Shown: piece by piece, positions 1-11,132 of the stretch | Layout of the letters: the number at the start of each line of letters is the position of its first letter | How positions within the stretch are numbered: the first letter of the stretch is position 1 | Assembly: GCA_902774685.1 (NCBI GenBank) | Contig: CACYJH010000012.1 | Span: 1 to 52,835, forward strand | DNA: 52,835 nucleotides | Source of the DNA: an uncultured Methanobrevibacter sp. | Lineage (GTDB): Archaea > Methanobacteriota > Methanobacteria > Methanobacteriales > Methanobacteriaceae | Direction: 5' to 3' | Translations under genes and position numbers: made by a program | Notes under the pieces: model-generated | What the model saw: the letters and a program-made list of their open reading frames with translations, nothing else | What the model was told of the DNA's origin: nothing | Databases searched by the model: none

Positions 1-1862
1 GGGTCAGCCATCATCATACCACCTTTAATAGCGTTACGGATAGCAGGTAAAATTTGAGCAGGTCCTCTGTGAACTGCGTCTTCGTGAAGTTTTGCATCTA
101 CAAGAGTGAATTTCATACCCATTGCAATTTCGTTTGCAACTGGACCTTCTTCAAGTGCAGATTCGAAACCTTCAATAACAAGCTCTTTGATTTCGTCTAA
201 GTATTGAATACCACGAGTCATGTTGATGAATAAGGATTTGTTGTAAACATCCCATACTCTTCTAGCTTCTTCTTTTTCAAGACCATGTTCAATGAATTTT
301 TGAGCTTCTTCCTTATCTTTGATTTTACCTTCTTTGATGTCACCATTTTGCAATGCTTGGAAGATTGAATCTTCTAAAGGTGCAACTTCAAGGTATAATC
401 TGTTATGCTTGTTAGGAGATTTACCTTCTACAGGGTTAGCAGTTTTTCCTGCAACAGTTTCTCTGTATACAACAATAGGTTCAGAAGTGTTGATGTCTAC
501 ACCTTTGTTGTTGATTCTTACACCGATAACTTCCAAGTGAAGTTCTCCCATACCGGAAACTAAGTGTTCACCAGTTTCTTCGTTAATGTTAACGTGAATG
601 GTTGGGTCTTCTTTTGCAGTTTGTCTTAATACTTCAATGAGTTTTGGTAAGTCTTTAGTGTTTTTAGCTTCTACAGCTACAGTAACTACAGGTTCGGAGA
701 TGTGTTCGATTCCTTCAAACTCTACAATCTTGTTTTCAGGAGAACAGATGGTTTCCCCTGCAGTAGCTCCTTTTGCACCAGTGATGTAAACAATGTTACC
801 AGCAGGAACCTTTTCAGTAGGAACTCTTTCAGGACCGAAGAACACACCTACTTGTTGTACTCTGGATCTAGCTTGGCCCCCTACCAAGAATACTTCAGTA
901 CCTTGTTCTACAGTACCACCGTATACTCTACCGGTTGCTACTTCACCAGCGTGCTTATCTACAGATACATTAGTAACCATTACAGCTAAAGGTCCGTCAG
1001 GGCTAGTGTGAACCATGGTTTGACCAGCTTCACTTTCAATGTCTCCATCCCAGATGTTAGGACATCTGTATTGTTGGGAAACTTCAGGAGATGGTAAGTG
1101 TTCTACTACCATACCTAATAATACTTCAGCTAAAGGTACTTTTTGAGCTAATTCTTTTTGGTTTTCATCATTACAGTAATCGATAATGTCTTTAAAGTTG
1201 ATACCGGTTTCTTGCATCATAGGAATGTTGATAGCCCAGTTGTGGTATGCTGAACCGAATGCTACACTACCGTCATCCACTTTTACAAGCCATTCATCTT
1301 TTTTGTCTTTAGGAGCCATTTTACTGATTAATTTGTTAGCTTCATTGATGATTCCAATGAATTTGTTAGCTAATTCTTCAGGTCCTAATTTTACTTCGTT
1401 GATTAATCTGTCAACTTTGTTAATGAATAATACTGGTTTAACTTTTTCTCTTAAAGCTTGTCTAAGTACAGTTTCAGTTTGAGGCATGATACCTTCTACT
1501 GCACATACAACTACTACTGCACCGTCTACAGCTCTCATTGCACGAGTTACGTCTCCACCAAAGTCAACGTGACCAGGAGTATCAATTAAGTTAATAAGGT
1601 ATTCATCACCATGGTATTCGTGTACCATAGATACGTTTGCAGCATCAATAGTAATACCACGAGCTTGTTCTTGTTCGTCGAAATCTAAGAATCTTTGATC
1701 TCCAGCAAGTTCTTCAGAAATCATTCCTGCACCTGCTAAGAGGTTATCGGATAAAGTAGTTTTACCGTGGTCGATGTGTGCACAAATACCGATATTCCTA
1801 ATGGATTCCGGTTGGTACATCAATTCTTTGATTTTTGCAATCATTTTGTCTCGTCTACTCAA
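1..1862 (-). CDS. fusA: Translation elongation factor aEF-2 (3' end beyond window)
   Basis: GTPase that drives ribosomal translocation. The deduced protein starts at a TTG (1862) preceded by a GGTGATG ribosome-binding site; the next in-frame ATG is six codons later. G1 AHIDHGKT is at residues 28-35, G3 DTPGH at 94-98 and G4 NKVD at 148-151. The diphthamide motif DAVHRGPAQ is present, with the modifiable His at about residue 598. 620 codons are visible; archaeal EF-2 is usually about 730 aa, so roughly the last 110 residues lie outside the window. It is the last visible gene of the rpo/rps cluster, with a 185-bp gap after rps7. Identification is certain; only the C-terminus is unseen. Confidence 0.97.
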   Translation of the reverse strand, partial: MSRRDKMIAKIKELMYQPESIRNIGICAHIDHGKTTLSDNLLAGAGMISEELAGDQRFLDFDEQEQARGITIDAANVSMVHEYHGDEYLINLIDTPGHVDFGGDVTRAMRAVDGAVVVVCAVEGIMPQTETVLRQALREKVKPVLFINKVDRLINEVKLGPEELANKFIGIINEANKLISKMAPKDKKDEWLVKVDDGSVAFGSAYHNWAINIPMMQETGINFKDIIDYCNDENQKELAQKVPLAEVLLGMVVEHLPSPEVSQQYRCPNIWDGDIESEAGQTMVHTSPDGPLAVMVTNVSVDKHAGEVATGRVYGGTVEQGTEVFLVGGQARSRVQQVGVFFGPERVPTEKVPAGNIVYITGAKGATAGETICSPENKIVEFEGIEHISEPVVTVAVEAKNTKDLPKLIEVLRQTAKEDPTIHVNINEETGEHLVSGMGELHLEVIGVRINNKGVDINTSEPIVVYRETVAGKTANPVEGKSPNKHNRLYLEVAPLEDSIFQALQNGDIKEGKIKDKEEAQKFIEHGLEKEEARRVWDVYNKSLFINMTRGIQYLDEIKELVIEGFESALEEGPVANEIAMGMKFTLVDAKLHEDAVHRGPAQILPAIRNAIKGGMMMAD

Positions 1863-2047
1863 AATCATCACCTATAAACATCATGTTTATTTTTTAAGTC
1901 AATATATCTAATCATTTATGTCTTTTGAATTAAAATATTAAAAAATATTAAAAATATAAAAATTATAGAGAATCACCAATTAAAAAAGGGCAATTCTTAA
2001 TAATTCTATAATTATTAAAGACACTAAAATAGTGTAAAACACTAAAA

Positions 2048-2608
2048 TTAGTGTGCTGCTTTTGCAACTCTTTCTTTTTCTTCTTTTTTCTGTATAGCGA
2101 AACTTCTTGTATCTTCTTCAGAAGCAAAGATTAATTCACTAGCTAAACATTCAGCTACAGATCTTTTGTTTTTGAATGCAGCTTGTAAAGTTCCTCTAGT
2201 TAAGAATCCTAAAGAAAGGTCTACTCTTCTTTGTGGAGAAATGTCTACAGCTACTTGGTATCCGATACCACCGTATTTAATACGGGTAGTTTCTTCACGT
2301 GGAGAAGTGTTTTCAATAGCAGTAACTAAAACTTGAACAGGGTTCTTTTTAGTTCTTTTGTTAATAATTTCTAAAGCTTCTTTTACGATATTGTAAGCTT
2401 TGTTCTTTTTACCAGAGTTTCTTTCAGTTCTCATGATTTTGTTCATTAATCTTTCTACGATAGAAACTTTGGATTTTGCAAATTGTCTTTTTACATGTCT
2501 ACCTAAAGTATGAGGAACGATAGTTTCATCTAAGCAGATGTATCTTTTTAAACCTAAGTCTTCCACTTCTACTTCATCAAGGTCCCATTTATCAAATAAT
2601 TTAGCCAT
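2048..2608 (-). CDS. rpsG: Small ribosomal subunit protein uS7
   Basis: Ribosomal protein S7 (186 aa) binds the 3' major domain of 16S rRNA and contacts E-site tRNA. Family features seen are the central stretch with [19 protein letters not shown], the [18 protein letters not shown] segment, [22 protein letters not shown] and a basic C-terminus ending in AKAAH. The length is normal for archaeal S7. The ATG follows the rps12 stop by only 14 bp, so the two are co-transcribed and probably translationally coupled. Gene order rps12-rps7-fusA is the classic str-operon order. Confidence 0.97.
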   Translation of the reverse strand: MAKLFDKWDLDEVEVEDLGLKRYICLDETIVPHTLGRHVKRQFAKSKVSIVERLMNKIMRTERNSGKKNKAYNIVKEALEIINKRTKKNPVQVLVTAIENTSPREETTRIKYGGIGYQVAVDISPQRRVDLSLGFLTRGTLQAAFKNKRSVAECLASELIFASEEDTRSFAIQKKEEKERVAKAAH

Positions 2609-2622
2609 AAAAATTACCTCAA

Positions 2623-3048
2623 TTATCTTACTGGTTTATCAATTTTTCCACTTACCATTTCGGATAAAGCAACATTGTTAACTTTACTTACTTTCCAACG
2701 AACTCCAGGAATGTCACCCATGGATCTTCCGGATGGTCCACCGATACCTTCAATCATAACTTCATCGTGCTCATCGATAAAACCGATTGCTCCGTCACCT
2801 GGTGCAAATGCAGTTAATTGTTTACCGTTTTTGATTAATTGAACACGAACACATTTACGAATAGCAGAGTTAGGTTGCTTTGCTTCAATTCCTACTTTTT
2901 CAATAACGATTCCTCTAGCTTGAGGTGCCCCTTCGAGAGGGTCTGCTTTTACATCTAAACGTAATGCTCTTCTTTTGTAGTCTACGTCTTTCCATTTAAA
3001 ATTTTGTCTATTCTTTTTAAGCTTTTTAGCAGCAAAAAGTCCTGGCAT
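2623..3048 (-). CDS. rpsL: Small ribosomal subunit protein uS12
   Basis: S12 (141 aa) sits at the decoding centre of the 30S subunit. The conserved [18 protein letters not shown] core, the [14 protein letters not shown] segment and [14 protein letters not shown] near the C-terminus are all present. The N-terminal [14 protein letters not shown] extension is typical of archaeal and eukaryotic S12. The ATG is preceded by GAGGAA. An unusually long 750-bp gap separates it from the upstream nusA-like gene, so it may have its own promoter rather than rely on the RNA polymerase transcript. Confidence 0.97.
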   Translation of the reverse strand: MPGLFAAKKLKKNRQNFKWKDVDYKRRALRLDVKADPLEGAPQARGIVIEKVGIEAKQPNSAIRKCVRVQLIKNGKQLTAFAPGDGAIGFIDEHDEVMIEGIGGPSGRSMGDIPGVRWKVSKVNNVALSEMVSGKIDKPVR

Positions 3049-3798
3049 ATTTATTCTTCCTCTAAATTTTTACGACAAATGTCTTTTTGAATAAATAATA
3101 AGATTAAAATAATTAATTCCATAAGATAGAAGTCCACCGCTGCGATTTACTATTATACTCCAATCTCTACTCAACATCTAAACTAAGGTGATTAAGCTTA
3201 ATTTAGATTCAAATACTAAAATTATACGATAAAATAACCATATAATAGCAATCAAAACTTCTATACAAAATAGAATATAAGTATAGAATCTAATTAAAAT
3301 ACATTAATCAAATACCATCTTTGATTGATTCGATCAATGCTATAATCATTGAAACTCATTTTGAAAATCAATGATGTGAAAATAATATAGGTTAACTATA
3401 ATATAATAGAAAACTATAGCAAAATGCACACAAGCTATTAGTTTTAAGAAATAACAGATTATAGCCATATTCACCATACCAATCAACATAAAAAATTAAA
3501 TAAAACTTTTTTTAGAAAAATGTTGATAAGGTATAATGTTACCTATTATAATAATATATTATAATAACTTTATTAATAAATGTTTGGTTTTTTGATAGTA
3601 TTAAAATTGTAAAAATAAAAAAATTCAAAGATTTGAATTGAAAAATTAATAATTAAAAAATTAATAATTAGAAAATTAAAAAAAAATTTAAATTAAAAAA
3701 TAAAAAAAGTTTAACACAATCTATTTTGAAAATAGGTCATGTGATTAATCATAAACAATAATGCAAAACAAAATTATTTTTAAAATGAAATAAAATCA
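3049..3798. other. 750-bp A+T-rich gap between rps12 and nusA-like gene
   Basis: No credible coding region on either strand. Towards the rps12 side (about 3133-3149) there is a small G+C-richer patch. Two inverted repeats are visible: ATTGAT/ATCAAT around a TCG loop near 3324-3338, and ATCATTGA (3345-3352) with TCAATGAT (3368-3375). The rest is low-complexity A/T, including a long A+T tract at 3600-3720 just after the nusA-like gene, which on the minus strand would supply T-rich termination signals. The region plausibly holds a terminator plus a new promoter or leader for rps12-rps7-fusA; this is inference. Confidence 0.5.
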
Positions 3799-4230
3799 TT
3801 ATTTTAAAATAATGTTATTTATTTCATGTTGTCTTTTTGCTAATAATTTTGCTCTTTCGATGTTGATACCATTTTTACCAATAGCGATTCTCTTATTGGA
3901 AGAATCCGTATTGACAATAGCTATTTTTTCGTCGTTGTTCTTTTCAACGATTTTAATGGATTTCAATTCAGCAGGAGATAAAACATTTTTAATGAATTGA
4001 GCAGGGTCTTCATTGTATTCAATGATTTCTACTCCTCTTCCTACTGCCTTTTTGACTTTGGTTACAGTGCTTCCGCCTTTACCAATAGCTAAACCCATAT
4101 CACCATTTTTAACGACAAAAGTGACTTTGGCATTATCATCATCAAGAATGCAATCTTTAACCATTGCACCAGTCATGCTCTCAAAGAGAGCTATAAAACG
4201 GATTTCATTTGCATTAAATTTAATAGACAC
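3799..4230 (-). CDS. nusA: NusA-like KH-domain transcription factor
   Basis: Archaeal NusA homologue (143 aa) with the two KH RNA-binding domains of bacterial NusA but without its N-terminal polymerase-binding and S1 parts, as is normal in archaea. KH GxxG-type motifs are visible as AIGKGGST in the first half and AIGKNGINIERAK in the second. It likely binds RNA in transcription elongation or termination. The start is GTG at 4230, with GGGGT upstream and only 5 bp after the L30e stop, so it is probably coupled to rpl30e. This position between rpl30e and rps12 is standard in euryarchaeal rpo operons. Confidence 0.93.
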   Translation of the reverse strand: MSIKFNANEIRFIALFESMTGAMVKDCILDDDNAKVTFVVKNGDMGLAIGKGGSTVTKVKKAVGRGVEIIEYNEDPAQFIKNVLSPAELKSIKIVEKNNDEKIAIVNTDSSNKRIAIGKNGINIERAKLLAKRQHEINNIILK

Positions 4231-4235
4231 AAAAT

Positions 4236-4532
4236 CTACCCCATTTTTTCTAAGATAGTAGAATCTCCTGGATCGTTTATGATTAAAGTAGCAACAGTAA
4301 ATGGTTTACCACAAACAGAACCTAAGTCTACACTTGTACCTTCATATACAATGAAAGGAATTTCAGAGAGATTTGCGTAATATTCAACATCTTCTAAAAT
4401 TTCTTTAGGACTGTTAGCTGCAACAACTGCAAGTCTACCTTTACCTAATTTTAAAGATTGAATAGATTTTTCTGAGCCGAGAGTGACATCTCCTGTGTCT
4501 ACTGCAACTCTTATTCCTCTTTCTATATCCAT
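4236..4532 (-). CDS. rpl30e: Large ribosomal subunit protein eL30
   Basis: Ribosomal protein L30e (about 98 aa), an L7Ae-fold RNA-binding protein of the 50S subunit. The hallmark segment GKGRLAVVAANSPKEI is followed by VEYYANLSEIPFIVYEGTS and VCGKPFTVATLII. Two ATG codons are adjacent in frame (4535 and 4532). The GGAGG ribosome-binding site lies 3 nt before the first and 6 nt before the second, so the second is the more natural start. It belongs to the rpoA2-rpl30e-nusA block, although 370 bp separate it from rpoA2. Confidence 0.95.
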   Translation of the reverse strand: MDIERGIRVAVDTGDVTLGSEKSIQSLKLGKGRLAVVAANSPKEILEDVEYYANLSEIPFIVYEGTSVDLGSVCGKPFTVATLIINDPGDSTILEKMG

Positions 4533-4535
4533 CAT

Positions 4536-4903
4536 CTGCCTCCTAAATTTTAATTTAAAAAATCATCTATCTCAAGATAAGAGAAATTTAAATAATCATA
4601 TCTTACTCAAGATAAATTTTTCATAGAGTAATAAAATATGTGCTATTAAACAAAATAAAAGTAAATAACAAATATGAAATTAAACTATTACATTTAATTA
4701 TAATACATCTATTATTTATAATTTATTGATATTTTAATAGACTATTTTACAATAAAATCATTCTTAAAGTTAATTTTTTAATTGAATGTTTAAGAATAAC
4801 TATGAATATAAATTTAATAATTAATAAAAATTTAAAAATTAAAATATTAAGAAAAATTAAAAAGATCTTAATATCCTAATTTTAATATTTTGATATTTGA
4901 TTT
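4536..4903. other. 368-bp A+T-rich gap between rpoA2 and rpl30e
   Basis: No open reading frame of note. Close to rpl30e there are two copies of a CTCAAGATAA-like element, the first inside a TATCT/AGATA inverted repeat (4568-4579). The half near rpoA2 is almost pure A/T. It probably contains the 3' end of the RNA polymerase transcript and a promoter for rpl30e-nusA; no element is clear enough to call singly. Confidence 0.4.
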
Positions 4904-6592
<1,689 letters not shown>

Positions 6593-9406
6593 TTAAGCTT
6601 TCTCCATTCCTTTTTCCGCATTTTTAGCAGATCCAGATGCGTTTTTAATACGCATTTCGTCAATAAGTTTGTCTAAGTTAGCTACATGACCGAAGTCACT
6701 TTTAGCAGGATCTATTCCTTCTTCACCAAATACGCTTTGGATAACTTGACCTTTGTTGTCAGTTACTAAACCGTCAGACCTTACATTTAAGTCTTCAAGC
6801 GCATTTACAAGTCTTCTTTGCATGTAACCGGATTGTGCTGTACGAATCGCTGTATCTACAAGACCTTCTCTTCCACCCATAGCGTGGAAGAAGAATTCAA
6901 CAGGGTCAAGTCCTTCTTTATAGCTTGAGTGTACAAATCCTTTTGCTCTTGCCCCTAACTCTTTCTTTCTGAAGTGAGGTAAAGGTCTGTCTTGGTATCC
7001 TCTGGTAATACGTCCACCACGAACAGATTGCTGTCCTACACAAGCGGTAATCTGAGCAAGGTTCAACATGGATGCCCTTGCACCGGTACGTGCCATTACT
7101 ACAGAGTGGTTTTCAACAGCCATTACGTAATCATAGGAGTCTTCCGGAGATTGTTTACCCATTGTGAGGTAACCTTCAGCAATTTCACCAGCAGTGTCCC
7201 TTGCTTCCCCGAGAACTTGCACAATACGCATTTCCAAAGTCTCTTCAGCACTTCTACCAGGTAATGGTTGGAGTAATCCTTCTTCATAGGTAGCAATCAA
7301 TTTGTCTACTTCCTGTTCAGCCTTGTCCAAGTGAGCGTCAATAACCTCAATAGCTTCTTCCGGAATTTCCTCATCGTTGGTACCGGTGGTAATACCGGTT
7401 TTCATGATTCCGCAGATAGCAAGGTCAGTTGAACGATCTAAGAATTCTTTAGCACGGGAAGGACCATATTCCTTAACGATAGTATCTAAGATTTTACCGG
7501 AGAAGGAACCGTATGCAGCTTCGTCAATAGCACCATGAGTTAATTGACCATCTTTGATTACTACAAATGCATCATATTGACAGTCTTCCTTAAGACAGGT
7601 TTCACATTTTCTGCAGATTTCTGCCTTATAGTTCATGTTGAGGTCATCTGGAAGCAATAAGCTGAATAACTCTTTTCCAGTCCAATTTCTGTTTTTACGT
7701 TTTAAATGTTTTTTATCCACATGAGGGTTGTTTAAGAGATGTGATTTACGAATAGCTTGGAAAGCTTGCTCTTCAGTAAATTCAGAACCATCACGGGTTA
7801 AAAGGTATGCTCCACTAATGTGGTCGTGAATAGCACCAATAATTGGTCCACCAAACCTTGGAGACAATATGTGTTCCTGTACTCTCATTAAGGATTTTGC
7901 TTCTGCACGGGATTCATCAGTTTGGAAAACGTGCATGTTCATTTCGTCTCCGTCAAAGTCTGCATTGTATGGAGGACATACACAAAGGTTAAGTCTGAAA
8001 GTCTTGTAAGGCAATACTCTTACTTCGTGAGCCATCATACTCATCCTGTGAAGGGAAGGTTGACGGTTGAACAATACTATATCTCCGTCTTTGAGATGTC
8101 TCATTACAATATCACCATATTGGAGATTTTCAACAACTACTTCTCTGTTGTCATTGCTTTCATCATCCAAAACTCTAACTTTCATCTCTTTGCCGTTGAT
8201 GTGCTTTTTAACATAGTTTGCACCAGGATGAATGTTAGGGCCGTTGAGGATAGCTTCTTTCAATTCTTCAATGTTCCATTCGTTTACATAGGTAGGTACG
8301 GTTACCTCTTTTGCAATCATTTCAGGAACACCGACCTCATTGATACTGATGTTAGGGTCCGGGCTGATTACAGTACGTGCAGAGAAGTTTACACGTTTAC
8401 CTGATAAGTTGCTTCTGAATCTTCCTTCCTTACCTTTTAACCTTTGAGCTAAGGTCTTAAGAGGTCTTCCACTTCTGTGTCTTGCAGGAGGAACACCAGA
8501 TGCTTCATTGTCAAAGTAAGTTGTTACGTGATATTGGAGTAATTTCCAAAGGTCCTCTACAATAAGTTGAGGAGCACCAGCATCCATGTTTTCAATCAAT
8601 CTTTGGTTGATTCTTAAGATGTCCACGAGTTTGTGGGTTAAGTCGTCTTCTGATCTTTCACCAGTATCGAGGGTGATTGAAGGTCTTACGGTTACAGGAG
8701 GTACAGGGAGTACTGTGAGTACCATCCATTCTGGACGTGCCACTTCTGGGTTTACTCCTAATACGTATGCGTCTTCATCTGGGATGCGTTGGAGTTTTTC
8801 ACGTACTTCAGATGCTGTTAAGTCATAGTCTTCAGTTCTTGGAACACCATTGTCATCGGTTATGACGTTTCCTTCTTCATCGTATTGTTTGCGGACTTCA
8901 ATGATGTCGATTGGTTTTACGATTTTGATGTCCTCTTGTTCTGCACCACAGTGTGGGCAGACTTCTTTGGTCTTTTTGTCTTTACATATTTTGTAGACTT
9001 CTTTTACGAGGTCTTCTACGCTTTCCCCTGCTTCGTGGAGATCTTGCATCTTTTCGGTGAACTCTTCGATTTCATCATCATCCAAGAGTACACGTCCACA
9101 TTCGCTACAGGTTGAACGTAAGATTTTGTGAATGTCATCACCGAAACCTACGTGGATTACAGGTCTTGCAAGCTCAATCATACCGAAGTGACCTTGACAT
9201 TCCCCACCTTTTTCACCACAGGTACGGCATTTTAAACTAGGATCAATAACACCTAAGCGAGAATCCATCAAACCGGATTCGATTGGATAACCATCCTCAT
9301 CGTAAGTGTCTGGTCTTTCAATTTTAACAACAGACATTTCCCTAATCTGTTCTGGTGACATTAATCCAAAATTAATTTGATCAATTTTCTTAATAATTCC
9401 TTTCAA
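6593..9406 (-). CDS. rpoA1: RNA polymerase subunit A' (Rpo1N)
   Basis: Catalytic N-terminal part of the largest RNA polymerase subunit (937 aa). Zinc-binding pairs are at C60/C63/C70/H73 and C100/C103 with C150/C153. The Mg-binding active-site motif NADFDGDEMN is at 481-490, preceded by FNRQPSLHRMSMM. A further Cys cluster, CRKCETCLKEDC, lies in the second half. The C-terminus carries a low-complexity Ala/Gly/Lys tail ending in KGMEKA. The start is TTG (9406), with GGAGCCGAT upstream. No intein is present in the catalytic block. Genes rpoB1, rpoA1 and rpoA2 are contiguous with short gaps. Confidence 0.97.
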   Translation of the reverse strand: MKGIIKKIDQINFGLMSPEQIREMSVVKIERPDTYDEDGYPIESGLMDSRLGVIDPSLKCRTCGEKGGECQGHFGMIELARPVIHVGFGDDIHKILRSTCSECGRVLLDDDEIEEFTEKMQDLHEAGESVEDLVKEVYKICKDKKTKEVCPHCGAEQEDIKIVKPIDIIEVRKQYDEEGNVITDDNGVPRTEDYDLTASEVREKLQRIPDEDAYVLGVNPEVARPEWMVLTVLPVPPVTVRPSITLDTGERSEDDLTHKLVDILRINQRLIENMDAGAPQLIVEDLWKLLQYHVTTYFDNEASGVPPARHRSGRPLKTLAQRLKGKEGRFRSNLSGKRVNFSARTVISPDPNISINEVGVPEMIAKEVTVPTYVNEWNIEELKEAILNGPNIHPGANYVKKHINGKEMKVRVLDDESNDNREVVVENLQYGDIVMRHLKDGDIVLFNRQPSLHRMSMMAHEVRVLPYKTFRLNLCVCPPYNADFDGDEMNMHVFQTDESRAEAKSLMRVQEHILSPRFGGPIIGAIHDHISGAYLLTRDGSEFTEEQAFQAIRKSHLLNNPHVDKKHLKRKNRNWTGKELFSLLLPDDLNMNYKAEICRKCETCLKEDCQYDAFVVIKDGQLTHGAIDEAAYGSFSGKILDTIVKEYGPSRAKEFLDRSTDLAICGIMKTGITTGTNDEEIPEEAIEVIDAHLDKAEQEVDKLIATYEEGLLQPLPGRSAEETLEMRIVQVLGEARDTAGEIAEGYLTMGKQSPEDSYDYVMAVENHSVVMARTGARASMLNLAQITACVGQQSVRGGRITRGYQDRPLPHFRKKELGARAKGFVHSSYKEGLDPVEFFFHAMGGREGLVDTAIRTAQSGYMQRRLVNALEDLNVRSDGLVTDNKGQVIQSVFGEEGIDPAKSDFGHVANLDKLIDEMRIKNASGSAKNAEKGMEKA

Positions 9407-9453
9407 AATATCGGCTCCTTAAAAAATTTCTTTTTATTTCAACACCTTATTTC

Positions 9454-9825
9454 TTAAGCTTTGTCCCCAAGAATTAATTTAGGGAAAATACATAAACTTT
9501 TGAGTTCGTCTAATAATAATTTGAATGCATATGAAATTTCAACAGGATAAGTTTCACTGTCTCCACAAATTGGACAGTACATTTTACGTTTGTTCTTATC
9601 ATATACAGCTAACATACCACATTCGTTACATACAACTGCTTCATACTTATCGGACTCATCCAATAATCTTTCTTTCAATGCTAAAGCAGCACCGTGTGCA
9701 ATAAGACAGTCTCTTTCCATTTCTCCGAATCTTAAACCACCTTCACGTGCTCTACCTTCAGTTGGTTGTCTTGTAAGCACTTGAACTGGACCAGTTGAAC
9801 GAGCATAAACCTTATCAGTTGTCAT
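9454..9825 (-). CDS. rpoB1: RNA polymerase subunit B' (Rpo2C), C-terminal fragment after frameshift
   Basis: Downstream part of the interrupted rpoB1. It carries the conserved end of the B' subunit: [39 protein letters not shown], a zinc pair CNEC...CPIC and a C-terminal helix region ending in ILGDKA. The first internal ATG is at 9825, but the homologous reading frame continues further upstream to about 9890 ([20 protein letters not shown]), which shows that this is the tail of one gene and not an independent one. It lies in a different frame from the N-terminal fragment. An intact B' is required for viability, so an assembly error is a serious possibility. Confidence 0.85.
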   Translation of the reverse strand: MTTDKVYARSTGPVQVLTRQPTEGRAREGGLRFGEMERDCLIAHGAALALKERLLDESDKYEAVVCNECGMLAVYDKNKRKMYCPICGDSETYPVEISYAFKLLLDELKSLCIFPKLILGDKA

Positions 9826-9880
9826 GTGGTGTAATTTTTGGTAATATGCAACACCTACAAAGATTTCAGCTTCAATACGT

Positions 9881-11119
9881 TCACATTTCCAATACCTGAC
9901 CGACAGACATCCTTGAAGGGATAGCGTGTGGGTTTACAATAATATCCGGTACAACACCATCTTCTGTAAATGGAATATCATCTTGAGATAAGATAAGACC
10001 TACAACCCCTTTCTGACCGTGTCTTGATGCGAATTTATCACCAAATTCAGGTTGTCTGGTATCTCTAACTCTTATTTTTGTTAATTTGCTTCCTTCAACA
10101 GTTTCAGTTAAAAGCACAGCATCGACAATACCTTTTTCACCATGTCTTACAGTAACAGAAGTTTCTCTTCTTTTTTCAGTGACAGTACCGAATTCGTCAA
10201 TTTCTCCTAAGAATCTTGGAGGAGAAGTTTTACCGATCAATACATCACCGGATTTTACAGGAGATTCAGGGTTTACAATACCATCTTCATCCAAGTTTCT
10301 ATAGAAGTCATCTCCACGGTATCCTTTGATTGCCTTATCAGGTACTTCAAATCTGTCCACTTCACCACCAGGGTATCTTCTTTCAGAAGCTTCGTAGGAT
10401 CTGAAGAAACTGGATCTTCCCATACCTCTTTCAAGAGAGGATTTGTTAAGAATCATTGCGTCTTCCATGTTATATCCTTCATAGGACATGAGTGCTACAA
10501 CCAAATTTTGACCAGATGGTCTGGAATCGTAATTGATAGCATCAATGATTCTTGTTTTTACTATAGGAGTTTGAGGGTGGTGCAATAAGTGTGCACGAGT
10601 ATCAGTACGTAAAGCGTAGTTAGATACATATAATCCTAATGCTTGTTTTGTCATCCCTGCTTCCATGGTGTTCCTTGGAGATGAGTTGTGATCTGAAAAT
10701 GGAATAATTCCTGCACAGATACCTAACATAGTGGAAGGGTCAATTTCCAAGTGAGTGTGGTCTTCATTCAATTGACTTAAGTTCATTGCAATGTATGAGT
10801 TTTCCTCTTCTTCAGCATCCAAGTATTCCAATATACCTAAATCGAAAAGGTTATCCCATTTCAATTCACCATTTGCAATAGCTTCCATATGCTCATCTTT
10901 AAGTGCTGGTTCACCATCGTAAACAAGAATTAAAGGTCTTCTTGCTCTACCAGGGTCGGTGAAAATGTAAATTTCATGGTTATCATCATAATAGGTGATG
11001 TTCATTTCATTGTTGATTTCACCAGCTCTTCTTTTAGCACGCATTTCTTCTGTAAATTCTTCAGGGTTATCGCAATAACCAGTAAGTTTTCCATTAATAT
11101 AAATTTTAGCTCTTACCAT
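9881..11119 (-). CDS. rpoB1: RNA polymerase subunit B' (Rpo2C), N-terminal fragment, truncated
   Basis: N-terminal two-thirds of subunit B', which contributes the hybrid-binding and wall regions of the second-largest subunit. [20 protein letters not shown] is at residues 211-230, [19 protein letters not shown] at about 356-374 and [17 protein letters not shown] at the end. A TGA stop (9881-9883) comes directly after VLEM, where the family normally continues with an IGGK-type sequence for about 50 residues before the part found in the other fragment. The gap is not a multiple of three, so the frame is lost. It follows rpoB2 by 13 bp. Confidence 0.9.
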   Translation of the reverse strand: MVRAKIYINGKLTGYCDNPEEFTEEMRAKRRAGEINNEMNITYYDDNHEIYIFTDPGRARRPLILVYDGEPALKDEHMEAIANGELKWDNLFDLGILEYLDAEEEENSYIAMNLSQLNEDHTHLEIDPSTMLGICAGIIPFSDHNSSPRNTMEAGMTKQALGLYVSNYALRTDTRAHLLHHPQTPIVKTRIIDAINYDSRPSGQNLVVALMSYEGYNMEDAMILNKSSLERGMGRSSFFRSYEASERRYPGGEVDRFEVPDKAIKGYRGDDFYRNLDEDGIVNPESPVKSGDVLIGKTSPPRFLGEIDEFGTVTEKRRETSVTVRHGEKGIVDAVLLTETVEGSKLTKIRVRDTRQPEFGDKFASRHGQKGVVGLILSQDDIPFTEDGVVPDIIVNPHAIPSRMSVGQVLEM

Positions 11120-11132
11120 AAAACTCCCCCGA

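Noticed and set aside
7922..8404. 160-residue plus-strand frame inside rpoA1
   Set aside because: Antisense to the catalytic NADFDGD region of RNA polymerase A'; no homology.
9454..11119. Intein or insertion as cause of the rpoB1 break
   Set aside because: Sequence is missing, not added: homologous parts on both sides meet within a few bases and no intein splicing motifs are present.
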